In this document: positions 8,807 to 30,744 of the stretch, in pieces | Position numbering within the stretch: position 1 is the stretch's first letter | Layout of the letters: each line of letters starts with the position of its first letter | Assembly: GCA_025937835.1 (NCBI GenBank) | Contig: JAICQO010000002.1 | Span: forward strand, 1-64,000 | Reading direction: 5' to 3' | DNA from: Polyangiaceae bacterium | Lineage (GTDB): Bacteria; Myxococcota_A; Polyangia; Polyangiales; Polyangiaceae | DNA: 64,000 nt | Notes under the pieces: model-generated | What the model saw: only the letters and a program-made list of their open reading frames with translations | Told to the model about the DNA's origin: nothing | Database searches by the model: none | Program-made: the position numbers and the translations under genes

Positions 8807-9691
8807 TCACTGACCGAAGATCTGACCCCAGTAGCGGCCGTCGGCGACGTAGCCGATACCCACCCGCGTGAAGCGCGGGTTCAGCATGTTCTCGTTGTGC
8901 CCCTGGCTCTCGGTCCAGGCTTCCATCACCGCAGCCGCGCTGCGCTGTCCCTGCGCGATGTTCTCGCCGTTGGCGCTGGTGCCGCACAATTTGGCTCGAT
9001 CCCAGGGCAAGACGACGCCGTCCTCCTCCGCTTCGTGGTCGAAGAAGGTGTGTTGCGACATGTGCAGGCAGTGCCCCTGAATCGCGGCCTCGAGCTCGGT
9101 GTCGTACTCGAGCGGGTCGACGCCGTTGTCCATGCGGTGCGCGTTCAAGAGGTTGAACACCTCTTCGATCACCGTGGACTCGGTCACCGACGGCGCGCAG
9201 CACACCGGTATTTCGCCGTTCGGTTCGTCGCCCGTCGCGCCGTCGCGCATCAGCGAGCACTCCGCGGGTTCCGGAGTGCCACCGCTGCTCGCGTTCCCGG
9301 AACCGCCCGAGCCGCTGCGGCCGCCCCGTCCGCCGAAGCCGCTGCGGCCACCGCGTCCCCCGCTCGCGCCGCCGCTGCTCACTCCGCCGCTGCTCGCGCC
9401 GCTGCTGCTCGTGCCGCCCGTCGGAGCGACACCGCCGCTCGGCCCGCCCGCGCCGCCGCTGCTCTGGCCGGCGCCGTTGCGTCCGCCGCTGGCAGGCGCG
9501 CCTCCCGTTGCGCCGCCCATCGACGGGGCGCCACCGCTTTCGACCTCGCCGCCGGCGCTCGGCGTCCCTCCGGTCGACGTTCCGCCGGTCTCGAGCTCCA
9601 CGGGATCCGCGTCGTCTGCTCCGCTACAACCGTTCGCGATCAGCGCAACCAACGGCGCCAACGCGAGCCAGGCAATTCGCCGCATCTCCAT
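8807..9691 (-). CDS. Lipoprotein with Gly/Ser-rich linker and CAP (SCP/PR1) domain
   Basis: 294 residues. A lipoprotein signal ends in IANGC (Cys22). Residues ~35-145 are low-complexity Gly/Ser/Thr repeats (GGTSTGGTPSAGG, SSGGVSSGGASGG), a linker style common in Polyangiales surface proteins. The C-terminal ~120 residues form a CAP domain: LLNAHRMDNGVDPLEYD, HCLHMSQHTFFDH, ENIAQG, AWTESQGHNENMLNPRFTRVGIGY and YWGQIFG. CAP proteins are secreted or surface-bound; the bacterial role is mostly unknown. It is a single-gene unit. Confidence 0.88.
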   Translation of the reverse strand: MEMRRIAWLALAPLVALIANGCSGADDADPVELETGGTSTGGTPSAGGEVESGGAPSMGGATGGAPASGGRNGAGQSSGGAGGPSGGVAPTGGTSSSGASSGGVSSGGASGGRGGRSGFGGRGGRSGSGGSGNASSGGTPEPAECSLMRDGATGDEPNGEIPVCCAPSVTESTVIEEVFNLLNAHRMDNGVDPLEYDTELEAAIQGHCLHMSQHTFFDHEAEEDGVVLPWDRAKLCGTSANGENIAQGQRSAAAVMEAWTESQGHNENMLNPRFTRVGIGYVADGRYWGQIFGQ

Positions 9692-9739
9692 AGCATACGT
9701 GTCTGAATCCGAGCGAGCAATTCGGGTGTTCGCGGCTCC

Positions 9740-10786
9740 TCACTCGGATCGGTCGCCGTCGGACTTCGATGACTTGGCACGTGGTGCCTGCGGTTCGGAA
9801 GCTTCTGCGCCGACGAGCAGAGCCGCCAGGTCCTTGGCGTTCAACACAGCGTAATTTCGAACGCAATTGTTGAAGACCGCGTGTACCTCTTCCGCGCCGG
9901 ACGCAAGCTTCCGCAGGGGTTCAATCCAGGAGCGCAACTCACCGGGTGCGTAAAGGTAGTTGAAGCGCTCCGCGACGGTTGCGCCCTTCTTGGTGAAGCC
10001 TTCCAGGTTGCGACCGTGAAAGCGCACCACGGCGAGCTTCGGATTGGTGATGGCGATCGTCGCCTCGGCGTTCGGCGCGTCGATGCACACGTAGCTTCCG
10101 TGGATCGCGGTCAACAGATCGAGCACGCGTTGCTGGCGCTCCGCTTCGCGCCAGCTCGCGTGGCGGAACTCGACGGCGAACGGCAGCTCCGGGTAGCGCT
10201 CGCGCAGGGCCTCGATCGCGCGCGCGTTCTTCTTCGTGGCCGTGAACCAGGGCGGAAACTGGAGCAAGATCGCGCCGAGCCGGCCGGCGCTGGCGAGCGG
10301 CTCGACGAAATCGAGGAAGCGCGCGCTGAGCTCTTGCTCGAGCTCGGGCGGCAGCTTGTCCGGATAGACGCGCCGCGCCTCGCCGAGCTCGCCGAAGCGC
10401 GCGCGCAGGTCGGCAGGCAAGCGCGTGACGTCGATCGGGTGTCCCGTGAAGCTCGGGAAGGCCTTGATGTCGAACTTGAAGTGCGGCGGCGTCTCCGAGA
10501 GCCAGCGCTCCGACATCGAGCGCGGGAGCAACGAGTAATAGGTGGCGTCGACCTCGACCAGCGGGAAGTGCGCGCCGTAGAACCGGAGGCGCTCGGAAGC
10601 CGAGGTCGTCCCCGGCGGATAGAAGGTCTTGCTCTTGATCAGGCTCGGGTGAATCCAGCCGGCGGTTCCGAACAGGATCGAGCCCACGCTCGCGGGCTCG
10701 GGGGCACGCTCGGCCAGCGCCTCCGCGGAGGCCAGCGTCTCGGCGTGGGGTTCGCCCACGTCTACCTCTCTGCTTCGCGTAGCCAT
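9740..10786 (-). CDS. DUF72 (YecE-like) family protein
   Basis: 348 residues. After ~35 variable residues the DUF72 TIM-barrel-like fold is recognisable: FGTAGWIHPS, FYP..., LRFYGAHFPLVEVDATYY, FKFDIKAFPSFTGH, LLQFPPWF, PFAVEFRHASW and the late VRFHGRN plus VHAVFNNCVRNYAVLNA. The family has no settled function. The ATG lies 25 bases inside the end of the upstream thioredoxin-like gene, so the two overlap and are probably coupled. Confidence 0.92.
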   Translation of the reverse strand: MATRSREVDVGEPHAETLASAEALAERAPEPASVGSILFGTAGWIHPSLIKSKTFYPPGTTSASERLRFYGAHFPLVEVDATYYSLLPRSMSERWLSETPPHFKFDIKAFPSFTGHPIDVTRLPADLRARFGELGEARRVYPDKLPPELEQELSARFLDFVEPLASAGRLGAILLQFPPWFTATKKNARAIEALRERYPELPFAVEFRHASWREAERQQRVLDLLTAIHGSYVCIDAPNAEATIAITNPKLAVVRFHGRNLEGFTKKGATVAERFNYLYAPGELRSWIEPLRKLASGAEEVHAVFNNCVRNYAVLNAKDLAALLVGAEASEPQAPRAKSSKSDGDRSE

Positions 10787-11304
10787 TCGACGAGCGCTGG
10801 GGTTTCGAAGATACCGACGTGGCTCCGCACGGCGCGCCCTTCCCGATCCAGCACGATCAGCGTCGGGACGCGGTCCACTGCGCCGAACGCGGACGAGCTC
10901 TGGAGCTCGACGCGGTCGGCGAGCGCGACCGGGTAGGGCAGCGCGAGCGTGTCGCGGAACACCCCGACGAGCGTCGCATTCTCGGGCGACTCGAGCGCCA
11001 CGGCTGCGGCGTTGAAGCGAGGCACGTGGCGCGCCTGCACTTCCGCGAGCAGCCGCGCCGACGCCTGGCTCGGCAAGTCGAAGGTCGTGACGAACAGCAG
11101 GGCCGATACGCGCCCGCGCAGAGCTTCGGCGGTGAGGACCGTGCCATCGAGCACTCCGAACGCGAACTCGAGCGGTGGCCCGGAGCGCTGCACGGGCTCG
11201 GCCGCGCGCGGCGCCGCGGGCGAGCAGCTCACGCAGAAGAGCAGCGCGACGACGACGGCCGCTCGCAGTGTTGTCAGAAGTCTCCTAGCGAGACGAACCA
11301 CCAC
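10762..11304 (-). CDS. Thioredoxin-fold (TlpA-like) envelope protein lacking the CXXC motif
   Basis: 180 residues. The N-terminus is basic then hydrophobic and ends CVSC, a weak lipobox (Cys27). The rest follows the AhpC/TSA-TlpA layout: GTVLTAEALRGRVSALLFVTTFDLPS, an alpha/beta core, then VPTLIVLDREGRAVRSHVG with the cis-Pro loop (RVPTL). Where TlpA proteins have WCPPC this one has FDLPSQ, so it cannot be a dithiol oxidoreductase. It may be a chaperone-like or assembly protein; this is inference. It overlaps the DUF72 gene by 25 bases and begins 4 bases after the preceding gene. Confidence 0.75.
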   Translation of the reverse strand: MVVRLARRLLTTLRAAVVVALLFCVSCSPAAPRAAEPVQRSGPPLEFAFGVLDGTVLTAEALRGRVSALLFVTTFDLPSQASARLLAEVQARHVPRFNAAAVALESPENATLVGVFRDTLALPYPVALADRVELQSSSAFGAVDRVPTLIVLDREGRAVRSHVGIFETPALVEWLREAER

Positions 11305-11308
11305 GGAC

Positions 11309-12025
11309 CTAGCTTTCGGAGTCGGGCGGCGGCGGCTGCGAGGGCAGCGTGCTCGGGCCGAACAGATCGGCGAACACCCGGAGCGCTTCCGGCAGCTCGC
11401 GCCCCGACCGGCGGTGGGCGAGCACGACGTAAGCGAGGTCGTCGATCAGCGCCTTGAGCGGCGTACTCTCGAGCGAGCTGCCGTCCAGCACCGCGCCGTG
11501 CTGCGGTGCTCGCTTGCGCTCCACGATCGGATCGTGGCGCACCCACTCGAACCCGACCTCTGGCCGGTACGCGCAGGCCATGACCTGGACGAAGTCGAGG
11601 TATAGCGGCGAAATCAACACGGCAACCCGCGCGCCGTCGCGGCCCTTGCCGACGAGCGCCTCGGCCGGCGCGCGCGGTGACGCGGCCTCCGAAGGGCCGA
11701 TCGCAGCCTGGATCCGCTCGCGCCGATCGGGATCCGACTCCACCGCCAGCAGCGGCGCGTAGACCGCGAACTTGGGGATATCCAGGCCGTCCGTGTCTTG
11801 CTCGACGGCCTTGAGCCAGGCGTCGCGGCCGTCGCCGTCGAGCCCTCGATAGAGCAGCGCCGCCGCCAGCGCGGCCTCGGCGTTGGACGCGAGCGCTCGC
11901 AACCACTCACGCCAGGCCTCCAGATGGCGGACCTCGCCGCTCCGCGTGCGCCCGCCCGCCAACGGGATCGGTGTGCGCTCGACGCTCGCGGGGATTTGAA
12001 TGCGGCGCTCGGAAGGTTCGCTCAT
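11309..12025 (-). CDS. Conserved-looking hypothetical cytoplasmic protein
   Basis: 238 residues, no signal peptide or membrane helix. The middle is helical (AWREWLRALASNAEAALAAALL) and includes a GLDGDGRDAWLKAVEQD stretch; the C-terminus is Pro/Ser-rich. I do not recognise the family. It is the first gene of a tightly spaced set with the thioredoxin-like and DUF72 genes (4-base gap, then overlap), so the three probably share one promoter in the 12026-12203 interval. Confidence 0.6.
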   Translation of the reverse strand: MSEPSERRIQIPASVERTPIPLAGGRTRSGEVRHLEAWREWLRALASNAEAALAAALLYRGLDGDGRDAWLKAVEQDTDGLDIPKFAVYAPLLAVESDPDRRERIQAAIGPSEAASPRAPAEALVGKGRDGARVAVLISPLYLDFVQVMACAYRPEVGFEWVRHDPIVERKRAPQHGAVLDGSSLESTPLKALIDDLAYVVLAHRRSGRELPEALRVFADLFGPSTLPSQPPPPDSES

Positions 12026-12031
12026 TGTCGT

Positions 12032-12052
12032 GCTGCCGGGGCCGTCGGCAGC
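12032..12052. repeat. Small hairpin just upstream of the 12025 start
   Basis: GCTGCCG and CGGCAGC form a perfect 7-base stem with a 7-base loop, six bases before the ATG of the minus-strand gene. On the minus strand it would lie in the 5' leader and could occlude the ribosome site. The surrounding 12026-12203 interval is less GC-rich than its neighbours and must hold the promoter of that gene, but I cannot point to a clear -35/-10 pair. Confidence 0.4.
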
Positions 12053-12178
12053 GTTGAACCTCGCACCTTAGAACAATCGTCCACGCGCTGCCAACGTGCA
12101 CGTCGGCCAAAATGCGTCCGGTTTTTCCACAGCTTCGTAGTCGTGCGGAACAATGGGTGTTTCGGCGCCTCCCTGGAC

Positions 12179-12205
12179 GCAACCGCTTACGCGGTTGCTT
12201 TTCTT
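12179..12205 (+). terminator. Perfect 8-bp hairpin followed by a T-run (plus-strand orientation)
   Basis: GCAACCGC, TTAC loop, GCGGTTGC, then TTTTCTT: a canonical intrinsic terminator shape read on the plus strand. No plus-strand gene lies between 4414 and this point. It also directly follows the stop of the minus-strand gene ending at 12204, where as RNA it gives the same hairpin but without a U-tract. It could stop that transcript weakly, or end an unannotated plus-strand RNA. Confidence 0.55.
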
Positions 12206-12449
12206 AGAGCGCGCTGGCTTTTAGCTCTTGGACGAGGTCGGCTACGAGCTCGTCGAGGGCGGCGGCTTGACAGGTGGGGGCCGCGAGGAACAACTCTCCG
12301 CCGTGCTCGGCGAACAGCGTCGCCAGGCCTTCGCTTGCCTCGAGGATGCCGCGCACCAACACCACCTCCGATGCGCGCACGTTCAGGCGGCGCACGCACA
12401 AGCCAGGACCCAGTAGCGGAGGGACGCTCACGGGCGCGGACTGTGACAC
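12204..12449 (-). CDS. Small protein, DUF4911-like
   Basis: 81 residues. The core RRLNVRASEVVLVRGILEASEGLATLF followed by a short beta strand and helix (LDELVADLVQELK) fits the small DUF4911 family found in deltaproteobacteria-type genomes; no function is known. The start is GTG at 12449 without an obvious ribosome site, so the first ~15 residues are uncertain. The gene is followed at once by the hairpin at 12179-12198. Confidence 0.6.
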   Translation of the reverse strand: MSQSAPVSVPPLLGPGLCVRRLNVRASEVVLVRGILEASEGLATLFAEHGGELFLAAPTCQAAALDELVADLVQELKASAL

Positions 12450-12540
12450 GGATCGCCGGGACCGGCGCGCCGCGGCGCTCCCGCGCCGAATTCCGGCGCA
12501 GATCGAGGGTTTGGAACAGCGGTGCTAGGCTCGGGCCCCG

Positions 12541-13953
12541 ATGGCGCTCAATCCGCCGGTTCCGCGTCCCCCGAAAAGCGACGACGACAGCCTCGACGAT
12601 GCGCTGCTCGGCGATCTGCTCGATCCACTCGAGGACGTCGAGGGCAACGACGACGCCCCCGACGCGGAGCTCGAAGACGAATCCGAGGTCGACGAGCCGC
12701 CGGAGCTCGCGCTCGAAGGCGACGCGGAGCTCGACACGGGCGGAGAGCTCGACGAAATCGAGTTGCCTCCGGAACAGGGTTGGTCCGACGACGGCGCGAC
12801 GCTCGGCCCGACCGACGCCGAGCCGCTCGACGATCTCGAAATGCTCACCCCGCTCGAGCCCGACGATCTGGCGGACGGCCCCGACGAGCCGCTGCCCGAT
12901 CTGGCGCTGCCCGAGCTCGACGCCACGAGCGACGACCAGGACGCGACCGCCGATGCGGGCGCCGAGCTGCCGCCGGACCTCTCGCTCGGCGACGAGCCCT
13001 GGCCGGAACCTGCGGAACGCCTTTGGGAGGAGCTCGAGCCCGGCATCGAGCTCGAGGCCTGCGCGGCGCTCGCGGTCTCGCAGGGCAGCGCGCTGGCCGC
13101 GAGCACCGATCTGTTGTGGTTCGCGCGCGGGGAGCTGTCACCGCTGCGGCTCGAGGCCGGCGCGACGCGCTTGCACTCGGTGGTGCTGACCGGTGCCGGC
13201 GCCGACACGGCCCTCGCGTCCGCGGCGAATGGGCGATTGTACCGGCGCGGTCGTTCGGCCTCCGTGCCCGAAGAGCTGCGGCCGATCCGCGTCGGGTCCG
13301 ACACGGGCGCGCGCGAGCCGCTCGATCTACGCCAGCCCGACGCGGCCTTCGACGGCGCCGTGCTGGCGCGCGGCGCGAGCGGGCGGCTCTATCAGAGCGG
13401 CGACGCCGGCGTCACGTTTCACGCACTCTCGGCGCCGCTGCTGTCTGCGCTCGTCGCCGAGGGCGGCCCCGCGATCGGCATCACGCAAGCGGGCGCCTTG
13501 CTCGTCGCGAGCGGTCGGGAGCTCGTGGAGCAGCCGCTCTCCGGCTTCGCGCGCGAGCTCGCTCGCAGCCAGCGCCCGCTGCTCGCCGCTCGAGGGGAGC
13601 TCGTGGCGCTGGGTTCGGAGAGCAGCGGCGTGGCCCTGTCGACCGACGCGGGGCGAACTTTTCGCCGCGTGCCAGGCACCCGCGGTGTGACGGCCCTGGC
13701 GGTGCTGCGTGGCGCGGGCCCGCCGCGGCTAGTCGCCGCGCTCGAGAGCTCGGCGCTCGACCTGAGCCTGGTCGTCGAAATCGATCCGACCTCCGCTACG
13801 GCGCGCGCCGTCGTGCGCATCACCGGCGACAGCGACGCCGACGCGGGCGATCGCGTGCGGATCCAGCGACTCGCGGAGGACGCCCTCCACGCGCGGCTGT
13901 GGACCGTCGGCGCCTTCGGGCTCAAGGTCTACGTGCCGGCGCGCGAGCCGTGA
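12541..13953 (+). CDS. Acidic N-terminal region plus Asp-box propeller-like protein
   Basis: 470 residues. Residues ~14-160 are strikingly acidic and repetitive (many Asp/Glu-Leu pairs), likely disordered. The C-terminal ~300 residues contain Asp-box turns typical of BNR/sialidase-type propellers: SGDAGVTFHAL and STDAGRTFRRV, plus further SGRLYQ-type strands. No catalytic residues can be assigned. No signal peptide is present, so the protein is probably cytoplasmic. It is a lone plus-strand gene that converges on the acetyltransferase-like gene across the inverted repeat at 13985-14099. Function unknown. Confidence 0.7.
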   Translation: MALNPPVPRPPKSDDDSLDDALLGDLLDPLEDVEGNDDAPDAELEDESEVDEPPELALEGDAELDTGGELDEIELPPEQGWSDDGATLGPTDAEPLDDLEMLTPLEPDDLADGPDEPLPDLALPELDATSDDQDATADAGAELPPDLSLGDEPWPEPAERLWEELEPGIELEACAALAVSQGSALAASTDLLWFARGELSPLRLEAGATRLHSVVLTGAGADTALASAANGRLYRRGRSASVPEELRPIRVGSDTGAREPLDLRQPDAAFDGAVLARGASGRLYQSGDAGVTFHALSAPLLSALVAEGGPAIGITQAGALLVASGRELVEQPLSGFARELARSQRPLLAARGELVALGSESSGVALSTDAGRTFRRVPGTRGVTALAVLRGAGPPRLVAALESSALDLSLVVEIDPTSATARAVVRITGDSDADAGDRVRIQRLAEDALHARLWTVGAFGLKVYVPAREP

Positions 13954-13984
13954 GCCCATCCCCGGCATCTTTAGCTTCCACCAC

Positions 13985-14099
13985 GCCCGGCGATTTTGGG
14001 TTTTGGCTTCGTTTTCGCTGCGCTCCGGTGCTCACGTAGCCACCTACGCTCCGCTCCGGTGCTCGCGAAAGCCTCGCCAAAACCGCAAACTTGCCGGGC
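13985..14099. repeat. Long imperfect inverted repeat between convergent genes
   Basis: Outer arms GCCCGGC/GCCGGGC and inner arms around GGTTTTGGC/GCCAAAACC pair across about 115 bases, with a central CGTAG-CCAC-CTACG hairpin. Inside there is also a direct repeat (GCTCCGGTGCTC twice, at 14022 and 14052). It would fold into one long imperfect stem on either strand. Its place between two stop codons fits a bidirectional terminator or an intergenic REP/MITE-like repeat. I see no second copy in this window. Confidence 0.65.
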
Positions 14100-14127
14100 G
14101 GGTGGTCCTCAAGGTTCTGGGCATGGA

Positions 14128-15285
14128 TCAGCCGCTCGTGCGAAGCAGCGTGCGGCCGAGGCTATAGCGCTTGAGGTGGCCTGCGCCGCGCCGCGCCAGA
14201 TCGTAGGCGTGGTAGCTGAGCTCGGATCGGGTGGATGGCGCCACCACCAGCACGTCGCGGTAGGTCCGCTCCTTGGGGCTCCAGCGCAGCTTGGACACGT
14301 CCTTGCCCGTGGACAGGTTGACGGTCTGGGACCCCTCGCTGATCGCGAGCTGGATGGCCTCAGCCAGCGTGCGGGTCATGACGCTGTATTTGCCGAACTC
14401 GGGCTCGTAGCCCGAGAAGTACAGATAGACCGACTCGCCGCAGACGAAGCCGATCCGGGTCGCGACCACGGAGTTGCGGATTTTTTGCTGGTAGATGCGG
14501 AGCGCGCCACGCGCCGCGAAGCGCCGGCACACGTCGACCAAGAACGCCCGCGACGCGGGGCTCGAGAACACGTTCGGATGCGGAACGGTGTCCTGCACGT
14601 TGGCTCTGAGCTCGTGCAGCTGGAAGAAGCTGTCGAGGGCCCCGACCACGTCGCGCTCTTCCCTGACCACGTCGAAGTCGAAGGCCACGCCGTCCCGCTT
14701 CGGCGCGTTGTAACACTTTCGCAACGACTCCTTGATGTTGCGAGACAGGCCCTTCTTGAACTCGTCCCAGGACGGCGCGAGCGTGAGGTAGTAGTTCGGG
14801 AACTCGCGAACCCCGCGCGGTGAACCGAACTGCTCGGTGACGGCGGCGAGCTGCCGTTCGGACGATACTCCCGGGAGTTGGAACCAGTCCCAGCTCGCTC
14901 GAGCGCCGCGCAGGTGCTCGAACAGCGCGCTCGCGACCTCCGCTGGCTCGTCGTCCGGCACCACCATGCTTCGGATCTCGGTGATGTTGGGGTCGGCCCC
15001 GAAGGTGTGCAGCTGCTGCGAGCGAAACGGACCGACGCCGGGACGCAGCGTGCGCATCATCGGTGCGACCGCCCGTAACGCGCCCTGCTCGTCCCGCACC
15101 GCGTGCAGGAACAGCTCGTCCCGCACGGCCAGGCTGTCGGCGCGCAGGTGCTTCCACCAGGCGTCCGCCCAGTCGAAGGTCACGAACGGGATGCAGGGCA
15201 GCCGGCTCTCCAGCTCCCGCCACTCTGGCTCCAGACGCCGAAAACCGGCCTCCGATTCGATCGCTTCAACCGAGTATCGCTTCAT
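14128..15285 (-). CDS. GNAT-fold acetyltransferase, CelD/BcsL (BioF2-like) family
   Basis: 385 residues from the ATG at 15285 (MKRYSVEAIESEAGF), which matches the family N-terminus; an ATG 30 codons upstream (15375) is possible but adds unrelated sequence. Family signs are the early FRRLEPEWRELESR...PFVTFDWADAWW block, the SRNIKESLRKCYN helix and the late RIYQQKIRN..VATRIGFVCGESVYLYFSGYEPEFGKYS GNAT core. Members acylate sugars, peptides or polymers. It is last on the minus strand after the exporter gene but separated by ~346 bases, so it may be a separate transcript; a role in tailoring the cluster product is possible but unproven. Confidence 0.75.
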   Translation of the reverse strand: MKRYSVEAIESEAGFRRLEPEWRELESRLPCIPFVTFDWADAWWKHLRADSLAVRDELFLHAVRDEQGALRAVAPMMRTLRPGVGPFRSQQLHTFGADPNITEIRSMVVPDDEPAEVASALFEHLRGARASWDWFQLPGVSSERQLAAVTEQFGSPRGVREFPNYYLTLAPSWDEFKKGLSRNIKESLRKCYNAPKRDGVAFDFDVVREERDVVGALDSFFQLHELRANVQDTVPHPNVFSSPASRAFLVDVCRRFAARGALRIYQQKIRNSVVATRIGFVCGESVYLYFSGYEPEFGKYSVMTRTLAEAIQLAISEGSQTVNLSTGKDVSKLRWSPKERTYRDVLVVAPSTRSELSYHAYDLARRGAGHLKRYSLGRTLLRTSG

Positions 15286-15631
15286 GGTCCGTCGAACGGC
15301 GGAGTCGACGGGCCGCACGCTCGTTTGCGTGGAACGCGGGCTGCCGTCGGGCATGGGTCGAGTCGGTGCCCACATTGTCCTTTGCTCGCAATCGTCGAGA
15401 ACCGAACGCAGGCCCTATATGCCGAAACCGTGCCGTATGACGAGCCTGTTTGAATCATTGCGAGACGAGCGTGGGACGAACGAAAAGCGCCAAGCAGAAC
15501 AGAGACACCTAGCATGCTCGGTCTCCAGGAGCTGCCCGTGACAGAAAACTTTTGCAGAGCCCTCGGTGCAACCGGACACGCCGCCCGTGCGCGGCGAGGC
15601 GCGTTGCCTCTCTGGCTCAGGCGTCGCTGGC
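15286..15631. other. Intergenic region between exporter and acetyltransferase genes
   Basis: 346 bases without a convincing gene. It is richer in A+T in its left half (around 15410-15500), where a promoter for the acetyltransferase gene could lie; I could not match a clear -35/-10 pair. Downstream of the exporter stop a short CGCCGC/GCGGCG hairpin is possible near 15580-15600 but has no T-run. The exporter stop itself lies in a short duplication (see 15612-15640). Confidence 0.4.
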
Positions 15632-15640
15632 TCAGGCGTC
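15612..15640 (-). repeat. 15-bp tandem duplication spanning the exporter stop codon
   Basis: CTGGCTCAGGCGTC occurs at 15612-15625 and again at 15627-15640. Read on the minus strand it is the last codons of the exporter gene (Asp-Ala-stop), an extra Ala-Ser, then Asp-Ala-stop again, all in frame. The second copy is therefore a spare stop. It looks like a simple replication-slippage duplication. Confidence 0.7.
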
Positions 15641-16495
15641 TCTGGGCGGGGTGCGCGGCGGCCGCGCGGTCAAGAGCAGCAGCAGGGCGAGGCACAAGGG
15701 AACGCTGACGACGCCCAACAAGGCGCGATGGCTCGGTTGGTAGCGCCCGAGACCCCACTCGAGCAGCACCGCCAGCGGCAGCTCGAGGTAGAGGAAGGGA
15801 GCCGAACGGGACAGCGGAGCCATCGCGGTGGCTCGATCGAGCGCGTAGAGCGCGAACAGGCCGAAGATGCCGATCGACACCATCACCAAGGCGTCGCGCA
15901 GTGTCGGGGTGATCCACAACGCCGGCATGAACGGCAGGAGCGCGAGAAACGGCCCGAGCGCCGTGTAAAACAGGTTCGCGCTCGTGGGCTCGTTGCGGAG
16001 CGACCGCGTCATGACCACATAGGCGCTGAAGGTGAGAGCCATACCGAGCGGGAAGATCGCCACCGAAGCGGGCGTGAGCGGCCCGCGCCCCGTCATGAGC
16101 AGCGTACCGAAGGCGGCGAGCAGCGCGACGCCAGCGTCCGCCGCGCCGGTTGGTTCCCGCAGAAACGCCGTCGCCAGGCCCATCACCAGCAGCGGCGAGA
16201 GCCAAAAAATCATCATCAACGTCGACTGTGGGACGCCGGACTGGACGGAAAAGACGTAACAAGCCGGCATGCCCAGCATGAGCAGTGAGCGCGCGGCTTG
16301 AAACGCCGGGCGCGTGGTCCGCACCAGCACCCGCGGTGTGCGGCGGAACAGGGCCCAGAGGAACAGCAGGTGCACGCCGTAGCGCGTGAACACGACCTGA
16401 AACGGGGAGTAGCGAACCAGCACGCCCGCGGCGACGGCCTCGATCAGCGCCCACACGGCCGCGAACGTGGCCATGAGCAGCAGCGGGCGGCGCAC
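15632..16495 (-). CDS. DMT-superfamily (EamA) transporter, probable product exporter
   Basis: 287 residues with about ten membrane helices in two related halves (e.g. FAAVWALIEAVAAGVLV and the second-half start PLGMALTFSAYVVMTRSL), the EamA layout. Such proteins move small metabolites across the inner membrane. The GTG start lies 2 bases after the stop of the last PKS gene, with GGAAGG about 9 bases upstream inside that gene, so it is translated from the megasynthase mRNA. This context makes export of the polyketide-peptide, or resistance to it, the likeliest role (inference). Confidence 0.82.
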   Translation of the reverse strand: MRRPLLLMATFAAVWALIEAVAAGVLVRYSPFQVVFTRYGVHLLFLWALFRRTPRVLVRTTRPAFQAARSLLMLGMPACYVFSVQSGVPQSTLMMIFWLSPLLVMGLATAFLREPTGAADAGVALLAAFGTLLMTGRGPLTPASVAIFPLGMALTFSAYVVMTRSLRNEPTSANLFYTALGPFLALLPFMPALWITPTLRDALVMVSIGIFGLFALYALDRATAMAPLSRSAPFLYLELPLAVLLEWGLGRYQPSHRALLGVVSVPLCLALLLLLTARPPRTPPRDA

Positions 16496-16497
16496 GT

Positions 16498-23073
<6,576 letters not shown>

Positions 23074-23088
23074 GTTTCCCTGCCGAGC

Positions 23089-30740
<7,652 letters not shown>

Positions 30741-30744
<4 letters not shown>

